A stretch of DNA of 64,000 nucleotides from Adenophora triphylla var. japonica (GCA_022495995.1 JAFEMH010000737.1:389501-453500); one strand, 5' to 3'; shown: positions 36,192-47,800, counted from the stretch's first letter. A program made the numbers and translations. The notes: a model not told the origin generated them from the sequence alone.

Positions 36192-38825
36192 CTAAGCTAC
36201 TGGAGCTTGCCCCTTGGGATCTTCAGATTGAGGAGTTGGAGAGGGCAGGCTGTTCACGAGGAGGTCTGTGATAGGATCAAGGACGGCCTCAGTAGGGGAG
36301 ACTGGAGCAGGAGCTGCCCGATGAGGAAAGAGGTCTCCTATGGCAGGCCCACCTGGTAGAACGCGGGCAAGGGCATCCCCGAGAGAAATAGGGTTCTCCC
36401 CAAACCTCAGCTCATCCAGATCTGCGATGAGACTAAGAGCAGTCACCTCTGCCACAGGAGGCAAGGAGGCCGCAGCGGACAGCTCCAAGCTTTTCACCTC
36501 ATCCTCGGACAAGGGAACGAACGCATGCCCGGGCAAGCATTCTTCATCAGTAGCAACAACCGAGCCAATAACGGCCAGCTCTTGTACAGAGAACCTGCCC
36601 GTGGCCGCGAAGTTCCGAATCTGTGTCCGGACCCCAGCCTCGTACTGAGCCAGATTCTCAGCGAGGAGCCAATCCTTGAATTCCTGGGAGTTTTTGTACT
36701 CCTCCACAGCCTCCTTGCGAACATCGTCGAGGGCAGATTTCCCCTCCGCCTCCATCCTCTTGTAAGGGAGCAGCTGGTCGGACAGCTCGTCCACCTTTTT
36801 CCCCAAGGCCTCCAGATCAACCTTGGTGGCCTCCAGCTTGGCCGCGAGCTCCTTGTTTACGGGCTCCCACTCGGCCTTGTGCCCGCGGAGCTCATCCCGC
36901 CGACCCTTACCCTCTCAAGGTCCTTCTCCACCACGGCCAAGCGGTCAGAGAAGTCCTTCAGATCAGACTCCTTCTGTTTGAAGGCATTGTCCTTTTCCTC
37001 CATAAGGGAGTTCAAGGTCCCAATCCTCGCTTGAGCCTCCTCCAGCTCACGAAGTTTGGCCGCCAAAATGGAAGTTTTGTTATCCACTTCGGCGGGACAG
37101 AGTATCGCAGCTTTCCCGTAGCCGCAGCACCTTATTGCTCACCTGCGAGGAAAGAGAAAAAAAGTTAGACACAGAGAGTGGAAATATGGAACCAAAGAAA
37201 TCAGACTGCTATCTACCTCAGTCATAGCAAGGCCTATGTCCCCCACCATGGCCGAGGCATTCTCCTCGACAACTATGTTCTTGTAGAAATCGGGGGAATA
37301 CAGACGGTTCACCAGCCCGATCCCCACTGAGGCGTTGGCGGAATTTCGGGCGTACATGTCCACCCCAGTCACAGCGGGCACCTCTGATGCTTTTTCTAAT
37401 CGCGCCGGCGTCTCCTCGCGGTGGTCGAGGGCCACCGGATAAGCTGCAGAACAAATTGATCCCCCAATGGGGGAAGATGAGGAGGTCGCAGCAGGAGCAG
37501 TCATGGTACGGGGAGGAGCATCCCCGATTTTCTGGAGCTTTCTCTCATCCGCCCAAGTCTCCTTCTCTGTCACTCCTCTTCCGAGAATCCACTTGGTGGC
37601 CGGAAGGAATGGTGCGGCCAGGAGAAGTAGCTCGGAGAGCATGGGCCGGGGGAGGACCCTTGGGAGGTGGAGGAAGGTTCCCCGTAGTCAGGACGGTTTT
37701 GGAGCTGGTCAGAGGCTCCCCAGTTTTCCTGCTGACAATAGGAACAGTCTTATCTTTTGTTGGGACTCCCCCCAACTCAGTCTGCCTCCTCGCAGCAGCA
37801 TCCCTATTGGCCTTCATGTTCTTGGCCTTCAGTTGAGCAGCAGTTATATGAAAAATCAGAGAAATGGTTAGAATGCAGTTCAAAAATTCAAAAGCAAAAA
37901 TGAATGGGCAACAGTTATATGAAAAATCAGAGACCGATAAGTTCGGGAGGATCGCATTCTGCGCCCAGCATGCAAATTCTACAATCCGCCTCGAATTGGT
38001 AGTGCTTGTGCACCCTCCAATCAGGGTCACGGGGCAGAGGCTCTATCCTCCACTATGGCGCCCACATCATACACGGGCTCCTCCCCGCTGTCTAGATAAT
38101 TGGCCAAATACTTCTCTAAGGCACAGCGCATGTGATCAGCGGAAGAGGGGTCTGGATAGCTACTAGCGGCCACCTTCATCGGGACTGGATTTGAGGGTTT
38201 GGAAAAGGGCCAACCGAACCTAGACTCAATGACCAAGATGTCCCTCTGGTTCCATTGGTCAAATTTATTTGAGGGAGGAGAGAAGGTCCGGGTAGAATAA
38301 TTCCTAGCCTTCAAACCCAAAATGTTACGGCTGATCTGGTTCTGGTAGTAAGCATAAAGCCCGGCCAGGGTAGGCTCATAGCCATGGAATCTGCAGACCG
38401 CGATGAAGGAGACTATAGCCCTAATGGCATTAGGAGTCAGGTGCATGGGGAGGCAGCTGTTGAACTCCAAGAAAAAATAGAAGAAGGGGTCCAGGGGCAA
38501 TCTTAGGCCGTTCTCAAATTGGGCACCATAAAAACCAAGGCCCTATTGTCCTCGCGGACATCGCCTACCGTCTCGGCCGCAGCTTGTCTTTATCCTTCAA
38601 ATGTACGTGCCCAAGAGTGCGGACACGGAAGGCATTACGGTCAACATTGTATACTTCATAGATATCCTCCTCCCAGTCAATGGTAGCCACTTCCTTGGCT
38701 TTCTTATTTCCGCGGCCACGACCAGGACCAGGGTTCACTTCAGCTGCTGGCCTTTTGCCTTTATTTCGAGCAGGGGCCACCACCTCTGCCTCCTCCTCAG
38801 AGTCAGGATCAGAAAAGGCATCCAC
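36192..38825 (-). pseudogene. Antisense ORF of the Tat element (putative gypsy-type transposon domain), disrupted
   Basis: Read on the minus strand: an acidic/basic low-complexity start (38825-38565), then a frame at 38500-38027 with LDPFFYFFLEFN and HLTPNAIRAIVSFIAVC, like the plant 'putative gypsy type transposon' domain family. Next comes a region with NRLYSPDFYKNIV (37642-37139), then a coiled-coil C-terminal part (KLRELEEAQARIGTLN; LAENLAQYEAG) ending at 36192. The pieces lie in several frames; introns, frameshifts or both separate them. Tat-clade elements such as Grande and Retand are known to carry antisense ORFs between pol and the 3' LTR, matching this position. Function is unknown. 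Confidence 0.6.
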
Positions 38826-39093
38826 AATATTAGTGGTCTCACGGCCTTCTTAGAGGTCCCCGCAGCCTCTCCTAAGTTCGACCTCGCGGTCATCCTCCTC
38901 GGTCTCCGTGCTCGTCGAGCCAAAGAGACCGATGGCGCCACCGCGGGCAGGTCACTTCATCCTCATCCTCCCCGTCTCCGGTAGTCTCAAAGTTCGAGGC
39001 TCCAGCCTCGCTACTACTCGCCCAATTGGGTTGGCACTAGGGGCCGCGGCACCACATCGGGAAATACACCCTCAAAGGCGTAACATCTAGAGG

Positions 39094-39396
39094 TCATTCT
39101 GTGCCCCGTGCCCGCGGAGCATTGGTTTGATGGGGGTCCATTAGCTCACGCTTCTCCCAATCAGTTATTTGTTCAGGGACACGAATCGCTCTCCTCACTA
39201 GTTCAACGGCGTTCGAGCTCGATCTCTCTCGGGGAAACCCGCACAAAACCCCCATTACAAAGTTTCTTAGCCTACGGTGATCCCCCAACACCAGTACATC
39301 CCGGTTATATATATATTTTCTCTTGCCCTCCCACAACCGGGGTGGGACGAACGGGCCCCAATCTACTTTCTCACAGAAATACAGAAAGCTTGGCAA
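39094..39396 (-). other. Possible upstream portion of the antisense ORF
   Basis: A 100-codon minus-strand frame (VDWGPFVPPRLWEGKRKYIY, AIRVPEQITDWEKREL) whose codon content looks protein-like. It lies upstream, in the antisense direction, of the conserved domain. I do not recognise it, and it could be an upstream exon or chance. Confidence 0.3.
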
Positions 39397-40090
39397 GGAT
39401 AGCCTAAGCCACCCAAGCCTACCTTCCTAAAAATTCCCCCAGTCTTTTTACAGACGGCAAAGATATCGGGGTGGCTCCATCTCCTAGTTCTATGGGACGG
39501 CGGGGTCCAAATTCACGGGTGGTCATCTTTCAAAACCCAGAAAATAAAAAAATAGAAGGAGATGAAGAATAAAAACACCCAAATACTTACGAAGGAAAAC
39601 TTGAAGGTTGGATTCGAAGAAGCACTAGCACGGATTTCGCAGCAAGAAAATCTCTCTCTAAGCTCTTTGAAGGTTTGGAAACGGTAAAAAGGGTTTGGTA
39701 TTTATAAGGCCTACCTATACGGGTTAACCCGTTAACCCGTATTAATTAGCCCACAAATCCAACCTCGGACCCTGAACCGTCTCCAACGTTTGAAAATTCG
39801 AAAATTAAATAAAATTTTGCATTTATTGCCCCCCTTGGATGAGCGACACGTACCCCCGTACGTACCACTACCCGTCTTTTCATCTGCCCAAGGGGCCCAC
39901 CTGTTAACCGGGAGGCACACCATGCAAGAGACCACGTGTCACTCGCTGGTGCCTCCCGAACGTTCCCATAGGCCCATGGGGCCAAGCAACAAACAACAAA
40001 AAGCGCTAACACTGGTGCTCGCCAAAACGACGATCCAATCCTACCGAGCTTCTAGTACCTCCTCGCTCAGACCATAAATAATCACACTCG

Positions 40091-40104
40091 GAGCTAGGGG
40101 CCAT
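40091..40104 (+). other. Polypurine-tract-like stretch before the Tat 3' LTR
   Basis: GAGCTAGGGGCCAT immediately precedes the 3' LTR start TGATGAG. Purine-rich but short and interrupted, so a plausible plus-strand primer site. Confidence 0.45.
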
Positions 40105-40995
40105 TGATGAGCCCGGATCTACTGGACCGGGCCCGCGCTGGCCCGTCCAAGGAACCGGTGACGTGGCGGTTCTGCACCGCTGGGGGGGAAGACCGCGGAC
40201 AGATAGGCCCTTGAGGTCAAGACCGCGTCCCTCCCCGCATTAATCCTATCAAAGACCGGAAGTATCCTGACGCTATATTCGTGCCCGCACGACCTGTGAC
40301 CGTTGGGTCCGTGCCCGCAGATTGAATGTCCGCGGGGACCCATGCCCACCGTAGGCGTGCCTGTATCAACCGTGCTCGCGTCATATACCTTTGACTGCGG
40401 CCACAATGTTGACCGCGGGCACATGCCTACCTCCCGGTTAATGTCAAGCCTTACTGAGCAAGTTAGCTTACTGGCTCGACAGCCACTTGCCGGCTCCCCA
40501 TCACGCATTCAATACGGCTCGCCAGCGCCTACTATTCCATTTAATGCTCCAAGCCGGCTACACGGCTCATGTCCCTTTCAGCCATGTCTCCTGGACAGTC
40601 AATGTTCCCTCCCTGACAGGACCAATTGGATGCGGACACGTGTAGCTGGTCAAATACCAATGTGCCCCCTAGGGCTGATCTCATTGCTTACCTCAACAAG
40701 CACCATGGCATTGCCTATAAATAGAAGGCCTTTACCCCCTTGGGCAAGGTAAGTTCCATATACAATTGAGTAAGCCATATTACTCTAAACCCTACACACA
40801 CTCACTCCAAGGTATTCCAAGCCTTATTATCTCAGTATTCTTACTCTCACACCCGAGGGCCTGAGTTGGAGTAACATCCAACTTTGACCTTAACGGTGCT
40901 TCTTTGTGTTGTGATCTAGGTACAAACAAACCACTTAAATATCCTAGCCAGATATCCTCAAACCGCTCCTGACCCTGAACAGCTTGGCGTCATCA
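40105..40995 (+). repeat. 3' LTR of the Tat element
   Basis: Starts TGATGAGCCCGG and ends GGCGTCATCA, so its outermost bases TGATG/CATCA are inverted repeats. 891 bp with the same TATA box as the 5' copy. Followed by CCTAA, which is not found before the 5' LTR. Confidence 0.9.
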
Positions 40996-42460
40996 CCTAA
41001 CATAATGGAGGTAGTTCTATAGATATTATATGATTTGGTTTAATGGAGTGACAATATATTTTGAAACCTACTTGTAAATGATAAAACATTTTTGATGAAA
41101 TCAAGAGGAGGAAAATGATACTCTTCATATATTAATTTCCACTCTCTCGTTCAAAAGTTTCTATTCATTTTGACAAACGAGAATTAAGAAAAAATATGTA
41201 TTGTGAGTATTAAGAAGAGAGAATGATAGCGATGCACAATCCTAGATATATTATTTGTATATATTTATTAATATTTGTTGTGATCCTATCCTTATTACAA
41301 TTTTTATTTCTTATAATCAATATCTTTTACAACAAATTAGTTAGTCTAGGATTTGTATGATACTAAAATATATCAATAATACAATTTGGATTTTTTCACG
41401 ATTCTTTCCTACTTCTATTCTATATGGTGACAGAGCGAAAAGATTCAGTATTTTCTTCCTCCCTCTCCGACTTCTTCTTTTCTCAACTCTCAACTCTCCT
41501 CCTTTGGCCACCACTTAATATCCTCTCCTACCTTCTTTTCTTTTTAATTTTCTTATTATTCCATTCTAAATAAATATCGCAAATTCTTCTTCTTTTTTTT
41601 TTCTACTTCTTCTTCTTCGTCTTGTGAAGTTCTTGATGTAATCACACTAGAAATGACATCGTTCCCAATGTCAATGTTGATCTTCTTTCTGTCTTCTCTA
41701 TATGATTCATTATAATATGATAATGAACATATTGAACTCTCTCAAATTGGCTGAATCTTTTCTCTCCTCCTAAATTTCATTTAACAGATGTTAATGGTCT
41801 TTTATGCATCCACTTCAACGTCAGGATTCTCTTCCGGGATGGGTTTCATTGTGGGATTCCATTCTGCAGATGAGCCAAGACTTGCATTCGCTTTTCATAG
41901 GTGGCTGCCATAAACCTTATTGCATTAGATCTTTGAACTTTGCTATTCCATTTCCAATGGACCATTCCATTATGGATCCACTATGATCTTGGAATTCTTT
42001 TTCTTTTCGAGTTTTAAAATTAGGTTGGGACATATTCTTTTATACTTTAAGCCTACTGCAGCCGTAGTCTTTCTTCTCTCTCTCTCTCGCGATCTCGATC
42101 TGGAGATTACTTTGCTTTTCCTTCTTAAATATTCTTTTTGTCTTATTATTATATCTCTCATTATGCACTCTTTCTATCTCATATTCTCAATCTTGAAATC
42201 AAGTTTAGTCTTGTTTATAAATCGTTTTCTTCATAAATTCTCTTGATCGAACCCTAAAATTTCTTCTCATCTCTATTTTTTCCCTTCTATCTTCTCTACA
42301 TTTTTTTTTTTATCATTTCTACTATCCATCGCTTATTTTTTTTTTATTCTTATTCTAACCCCTCATTTTCTCTTCTCCTTATATCCATCTATTTTCCTAC
42401 TTCTTCCCCAAATATAATGTCTTATTCTCCCAAATAAAATTTTGGGACACAACATTTATT
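40996..42460. other. AT-rich intergenic DNA with decayed repeats
   Basis: No gene recognised. A CTCTCTCGTTC...GAGAGAATG pair at about 41148-41225 may be a Stowaway relic. CT-rich tracts lie at about 41455-41620 and 42075-42095. A 60-codon frame at 41804-41986 has no recognisable motif. Confidence 0.5.
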
Positions 42461-42489
42461 AAGAGACGGAATAATTAAAGTAGAGGGGT

Positions 42490-42720
42490 AGAGAAAGGCC
42501 CAAACAAACTTGGATTAGAGTGATTGAAAATGATATGAGTCTACTTGGAGTGGATGAAAGTATGGTGTTGAAGAGGCAGGAGTGGAGGGTAAAAACCCAT
42601 GTGGGGGGTTAATTTTTTATTTTTTTTTAACAACTTTTTTTTTTCACGATGACATATGAGGAGTCATGTTAGCCGACCCAAAATTATTTTGGGAATAAGG
42701 CTTTATTGTTGTTGTTTTTA
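42490..42720 (+). mobile_element. RTE-type LINE 3' end
   Basis: Codons from 42496 read RPKQTWIRVIENDM...LLGVDESM...QEWRVKTHVGG and stop at 42612, matching the C-terminal end of plant RTE LINE ORF2. The tail at about 42666-42718 (GTTAGCCGACCC, then a TTGTTGTTG-type end) is the characteristic RTE 3' terminus. The 5' part is missing, as usual for truncated LINEs. Confidence 0.75.
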
Positions 42721-42905
42721 TTATTAAAAATATTCAATATAAGTTATTTTTATTATTATTTTAATTGCATTTTGAAGTATTGCATTTTAATGATCTATTT
42801 AAGTTGTATTTTTATTATATTTACATTAAATAAAATTTACTTTGCTTTATTTGTAATTTCAAACGGACCGGTGGTGAGAGAGTATTACAATTTATTTTTA
42901 TTTTT

Positions 42906-43257
42906 TTGAAAAGAACTGGTCTTACAATAATACTGACACTTTTTTATACTGGCACTTTGTTACACTAACATTGACACTTTTTACGCTGATACTTAATATA
43001 CATGCACTTTCATTTTTTACACTGACATTTTGTTACACTAACACTGACACTTTATTACACTAACACTGACACTTTTTACACTGACACTTAATATACATGC
43101 ACTGACACTTTTTTTACACTGACACTAACACTGATACTTTTTTACACTGAAACTTTGTTACACGTGCACTGACACTTTGTTACACTGACACTGACAATAA
43201 CAGGGAAAACAAAACACGTTTTTTCTAAGCTTAAGAAAAAACGCATTTTTTAAAAGA
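42906..43257. mobile_element. Foldback-like element, relative of 26172-27078
   Basis: Left end AGAACTGGTCTTACAATA matches the left end of the 26-kb element. The right end (GGGAAAACAAAACACG, then TTTTTTCT...AGAAAAAACG and AAGATTTTG) matches both the right end and the inverted left end of that element. Between them ACTGACACTTTGTTACAC units repeat in one orientation only, so this copy has lost one arm or is a solo arm. Confidence 0.5.
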
Positions 43258-43856
43258 TTTTGACTTCAGAAAATTGAAACTTCATAATGAGATAACAAAA
43301 TAACAAAAGATGAGAGTATATTTATTTTCTTAATTAAAGAACATATTTTCTCAAGGCTTCCGGCGGTCTTGATCGACGGATTTTCTTGTGGTCGGAGGAA
43401 GATTCTGCTGAACCTGAAAATCTCTTTTCTTGTGGTCGGAGGAAGATTCTGCTGAACCTGAAAATCTCTGGTTTGCTTTGCTATTGTTGAGGTACTTTTG
43501 ATTTAAACTGGAGATTGGTCAAGCTATATCTTCACATAATGTGATTGCGACTATTAATTAGGGCTTCAATTTCAGTTAACAAATTTCCCTTGGAGGCATT
43601 TGCCATACAATCCCTCTAACAAAGCAATACTACCTCATCCCACCAATCCCACCAGGAGAAATGTATTTTGCTTAACCATATAATTCCTAGCTTAATAAGT
43701 ACACCTTCCTAACATTTTACTAATTTCACCCTCCTATCATTTTACTAAGTCCATCCTCTTTATCAATTTAATTTCTCTCAAACCACCATCACCTTAGGTC
43801 AACCCCTCCCCATCTTCTCCAGTCAACACTTTCGCCAACCATCAACTCCGGCGTCC
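43258..43856. repeat. Intergenic DNA with a 44-bp direct duplication
   Basis: A 44-bp unit starting TTTTCTTGTGGTCGGAGG is perfectly duplicated at 43381-43424 and 43425-43468. The rest (43470-43856) is AT- and pyrimidine-rich with no ORF of note and leads into the stem-loop minisatellite. Confidence 0.8.
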
Positions 43857-44735
43857 AAACAACCGAGAACTTAACTTATCAGTAAGTTCTCAGTTGTCAA
43901 CTACACTACTAAGAACACAATTAACTCCGGCGACCTCTTCGGCGACCAAACAACTGAGAACTTAACTTATCAGTAAGTTCTCGGTTGTCAACTAAACTAC
44001 TAAGAACACGATCAACTCCGGCGACTAAACAACTGAGAACTTATCAATAAGTTCTCAGTTGTCAACTAAACTACTAAGAACACGTACAACTCCGACAATC
44101 ACCAACTCCGGCGACCAAACAACTGAGAACTTAACTTATCAGTAAGTTCTCAGATGTCACTAAACCACTAAAAACACGATCACCAATTACGACAATCACC
44201 AATTACGACAACCAAACCACTGAGAACTTATTAGTAAGTTTCCAGTTGTCAACTAAACTACTAAGAACACGATCAACTCCGGCGACCACCAACTCTGACG
44301 ACCACCAACTCCGATGACCAAATAACTGAGAACTTAACTTATTAGTAAGTTCTTAGTTGTCAACTAAACTACTAAGAACACGATCAACTTCAGCGACCAC
44401 CAACTCCGGCACCTCTCCGACGACCAATCAACTGAGAACTTAACTTATCAGTAAGTTTTCAGTTGTCAACTAAACTACTAAGAACACGATCAATTCCAGC
44501 GACTACCAATTCCGGCGACCTCTCCGACGACCAAACAACTAAGAACTTAACTTATCAGTAAGTTCTCAGTTGTCAACTAAACTACTAAGAACATGATCAA
44601 CTTCGGGGACCACCAACTCCGACGACCAAACAACTGAGAACTTATCAGTAAGTTCTCAGTTGTCAACTAAACTACTAAGAACAAGATCAACTCTGCCGAT
44701 CACTAACTCCGACCGACGACCAACACCTGATAACT
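43857..44735. repeat. Minisatellite of nine units, each with a 13-bp perfect or near-perfect stem-loop
   Basis: Units begin at about 43857, 43948, 44028, 44118, 44215, 44322, 44428, 44535 and 44628 (spacing 80-107 bp). Each carries AACTGAGAACTTA and, after 4-9 bases, TAAGTTCTCAGTT, its exact complement, followed by GTCAACTAAACTACTAAG and a variable number of CAACTCCGGCGACC words. Period is not a multiple of three and no long frame spans it. The stem persists while the loop and spacer lengths vary. Confidence 0.9.
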
Positions 44736-45350
44736 TTTCAATTGTTCTCGATTGTTTATTGATCAATTGAAACTTCTCAGTTATCAACTAAAAAGTTGAC
44801 CAACTTCGATCGGCGATCAACTCCCGTGACTAACAACTGAAAACTTCTCAAATTGTCAACTGTGAAGGAAACCAATCATGGGTGACCAACAATTGAGTCT
44901 TAGCTCAGTTGTTATAAGTGTGACAAGTGATTTCATTGAATAAAAAAGAAAAAAATGATTTAAATGAATATTCAAATTTCATTTTAAGAGACAATGTTTA
45001 TATTGAAAAAAGGAAAAAATGCAAAATTTATTACAAATCAAAAAGGAAAATAATTTGAATGATAAAACTGTTTCACCCATCTGCGAAACTAAATCTTAAC
45101 CTCAAGTTAATTATTTTACACCTTTTGCAAATTTTGCGTGGCTTGCTAACATCCAAATGATCCAAATCCATTTACAGACTTTTCAATCAATATAAGGATA
45201 GTCACACAAATTTCTAGGATAACTAAAGTCAATGGCTCGTTAAAAAATGAAACAGTATCTCAAACATTTTGGTTAAAACCAAAATTTTCTTTCTTGATTT
45301 CAAAAATTGATTTGAACAACAAAAGGATCAACAATGAGCATTCGGAGAGA
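44736..45350. other. Intergenic DNA with decayed edge of the minisatellite
   Basis: Degenerate pieces of the 43.9-44.7 kb repeat (AACTTCTCAGTT, CAACTGAAAACTTCTC) persist to about 44910. Beyond that is AT-rich sequence with no gene recognised. Confidence 0.5.
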
Positions 45351-45357
45351 GAGAGAG

Positions 45358-45770
45358 AAGCCGGAGGTACGGAAAAAAGAGTCGGATCTCTGGTCGGGAA
45401 AGAGGGAGAAAGGAAATGGCCGGAGCTGTAGAGGTTAATCGGGGAAAGGAGGCAGCGGGACAAATGTGAGAGGGGAGAGGGATCGCGGAGAGGGAGGGGA
45501 GGGGTTGTCGGAGTTGGGGAGTGACCGGAGGGGTGGCCGAAGGAAAGGAGTTCGCCGGAAGTGGTCGGGAGGGGTGAGGAGATGCAGCCTTGTCGGATCT
45601 AGGCCGGAGGTACCGGGAAAGAAGAGTCAGATCTCTGGTCGAAAAGAGGGAGAAAGGAGGTGGCCGGAGTTGTAGAGGTTGACGGGGGAATGAGGCAGCC
45701 GGACAAATGTGAGAGGGGAGAAGGATGCCAGAGATGGAGGGGAGGGGTTGCCGGAGTTGGGGAGGGACCG
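45358..45770. repeat. GA/GG-rich tandem duplication, period about 240 bp
   Basis: GCCGGAGGTAC...AAGAGTC at about 45360 recurs at about 45603. The following GATCTCTGGTCG, GTAGAGGTT, GGACAAATGTGAGAGGGGAG and GGAGGGGAGGGGTTG words recur in the same order. Copies differ by several substitutions and indels. Short frames across it are repeat translations. GA and GT microsatellites follow at about 45818-45862. Confidence 0.85.
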
Positions 45771-46032
45771 GAGGATAGGAGTTCGTCGGAATTGGTGACC
45801 GGAGAGTGCTTGATAGAGAGAGAAATTTAGAGAGAGAGAGAGAGTGTGTGTTTGTGTTTGTGACAGGGTGAGTGGGGAGGGGTATAATTATATCATTTAA
45901 ATTGGTCAGAGATTATATGGTTAGATAAAATGTTTTGTGAGACTAGGATGTAAATTAGATAATATATTGTCTTAAGAAGTAGATTCAGTTTTACTCAAGG
46001 ATTAGGAGGTAATTTTCTCTTTCCCTTGTGGC

Positions 46033-46384
46033 TGTTATGAACTGAATTTTTGGTTTAAAAAAAGACGAAAAAACGGTGTCGTAAAGTTTAGTGGAACATT
46101 GTCGTTTTGAGGAGATAAAAAGAGTTGAACTATTTGTGGATGTAGTTGGTGGTTACAACATGAGAAAATAGTGGGGAGGTTGCTATAACAACAGGGAGAG
46201 AGGGAAATCAAGGGAGTGTGAATTTCAATTTTATTTTCCATCTTTACAGTTTTTGCTTGTTCTTGTATTGTCTTGGTACTGTTCTTTCTATATTTTCAGA
46301 AATATTCAGAAAATTGCCCCCAAAAAATACTTGTCTTCATTTCCTTCTAAGTCTCTATTTCTGCAGATTTGGTTATTTGTTACA
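46033..46384 (+). repeat. 5' LTR of the Reina-like element
   Basis: Starts TGTTATGAACTGAATTTT and ends TTGGTTATTTGTTACA. Differs from the 3' copy only by scattered substitutions and small indels. Confidence 0.95.
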
Positions 46385-46385
46385 G

Positions 46386-46398
46386 TGGTGTCAGAGCC
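46386..46398 (+). other. Primer-binding site (initiator Met tRNA)
   Basis: TGGTGTCAGAGCC starts one base after the 5' LTR. It matches the Met-tRNA site (TGGTATCAGAGC) with one change. Confidence 0.8.
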
Positions 46399-46421
46399 TT
46401 GATTCAGCGACTGCAGTAAAT

Positions 46422-47800
46422 ATGGTTGATGAAACTCGTTTGAGGGTGATGGATGATGCGATTAAGGCTAATGAAGCTAAAATTGTGGATCTTAAAGCAT
46501 TTGTTGAGGAGAAACATGAAGCCCTAAAAGGGCGATTTGAAGGGGAATTGGGAAAAATCAAGGGGACATTGGAGGGTATAAGGGTGACGCTGGAGACGTT
46601 GAAAGGGGAGGAACGACGAAGAGAGAAAGCAACCGAGGAAGGGGAAAATAGTTATCAAGGGAGTTGAATACCAACATACACTACCCCAATTGGAACACCG
46701 CTCTCAGCTATTTCTATAGGACCTACTCTGCGGCCACCAAATATACCGGTGATGTCCTCTGTTTACAGCCCTATAACTACAGCTCCCTTCAATCCACATG
46801 CCATGCCATTTCACACACCAATTCATATCCTACACAAATCCTACCACTGTACCCTTTGCAACCCATGGTTTTAACCCTTACGGATACATGCCTTACCCAC
46901 ATACACAATCTCAACACAAACCGAAAATTGATTTCCCGCGATTCAGTGGGTATGATCCTCAAGAGTGGATAGGAAAATGCTGGTCGTATTTCACGGTTCA
47001 TCCCACAGATGACATACAGAAGGCTACTATAGCTTCCATCCATTTAGATGGGATTGCTAGCAAATGGCGGAGAAATCATCAACAGGAAAGCCTCTTGTTG
47101 GGTGAGAAGAAATGTCGAGGGAGATTTGTATGAGGTTTAGTGCACTGTCTCATGAGACTGTTACGTGGGAGCTCAGATCAATGCAACAGATAGGTATTGT
47201 GCAGGAGTATCAGGACAAATTCGAGGATTTTAAAGGAAGAATGATGCTCAGAAACCACGCATGGTCTGATACTGATTACCTGGATTATTATGGGGGGGGT
47301 TGAAGGAAGATTTACGGAATTTGGTACAGACGGCATCTCCTACAACACTTCACCAGGCATATAGGTTAGCAAGACTTTATGAGGCTACTGTGGAATTTTG
47401 GGGAAAGAAAAGCAAACCTTTTGCTGCTTCACTTTCTTTTCAACCAAGTGTTCCAAGTTCCTCGACGGGATCATCTATGGGTTCAACCACCGATCTCAAC
47501 AAACCACCAACACCAAACTACCCATCTTTTCGCAAATTAACACCTACACAGTGGCAAGCACGGAGAGAAAAGGGATTGTGTTATCACTGTGATGAGAAGT
47601 ATACTCCTGGTCATAAGTGCACTAACAAACAATTATTTATAATTGTGGAGGAGGAAGATGGGGATGAAACAGGAGCACCCAAGGAAGACAGAATTGAGGA
47701 AAAAATAGCCGTTGCTGCTGCAGAACCTGAGGTCCAAATCTCGTTGAATGCGTTGTCGGGTAATGTTTTGAACAGTACAATTCGATTGCAGGGGCGGACA
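46422..47800 (+). pseudogene. gag: gag of the Reina-like element, interrupted
   Basis: The start ATG at 46422 gives a coiled-coil-like N-terminus (VMDDAIKANEAKIVDLKAF) that stops at 46667. Capsid sequence continues in other frames: KIDFPRFSGYDPQEWIGK (from about 46921), RNLVQTASPTTLHQAYRLAR (47315) and the zinc knuckle CYHCDEKYTPGHKC (about 47579-47620). At least three frame changes separate these pieces. Confidence 0.8.

Larger units (their letters stand above)
28200..40995 (+). mobile_element. Ty3/gypsy LTR retrotransposon, Tat clade (degenerate)
   Basis: LTRs at 28200-29068 and 40105-40995 enclose gag, protease, reverse transcriptase, RNase H, a second RNase H and integrase in gypsy order, then about 5 kb carrying an antisense ORF. 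The dual RNase H and antisense ORF are known traits of plant Tat elements (Retand/Grande-like). A primer-binding site follows the 5' LTR and a purine tract precedes the 3' LTR. Frameshifts, stops and a lost integrase aspartate mean it is not autonomous. The 5' LTR lacks its first 12 bases and no target duplication is visible. Confidence 0.85.

Noticed and set aside
36340..37034. Plus-strand frames of 100-169 codons
   Set aside because: They are shadows of the antisense coiled-coil ORF on the minus strand and carry no recognisable domain.
38601..38984. Plus-strand 127-codon frame
   Set aside because: It overlaps the low-complexity start of the minus-strand ORF in GC-rich DNA and has no recognisable motif.
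41804..41986. 60-codon frame with methionine start
   Set aside because: No recognisable motif, no splice or promoter context, surrounded by decayed repeats.
43857..44735. CRISPR-like array (palindromic repeats with spacers)
   Set aside because: Units are joined by related, repeated spacers rather than unique ones, spacing is 80-107 bp, no cas genes are near, and the context is a plant nuclear genome.
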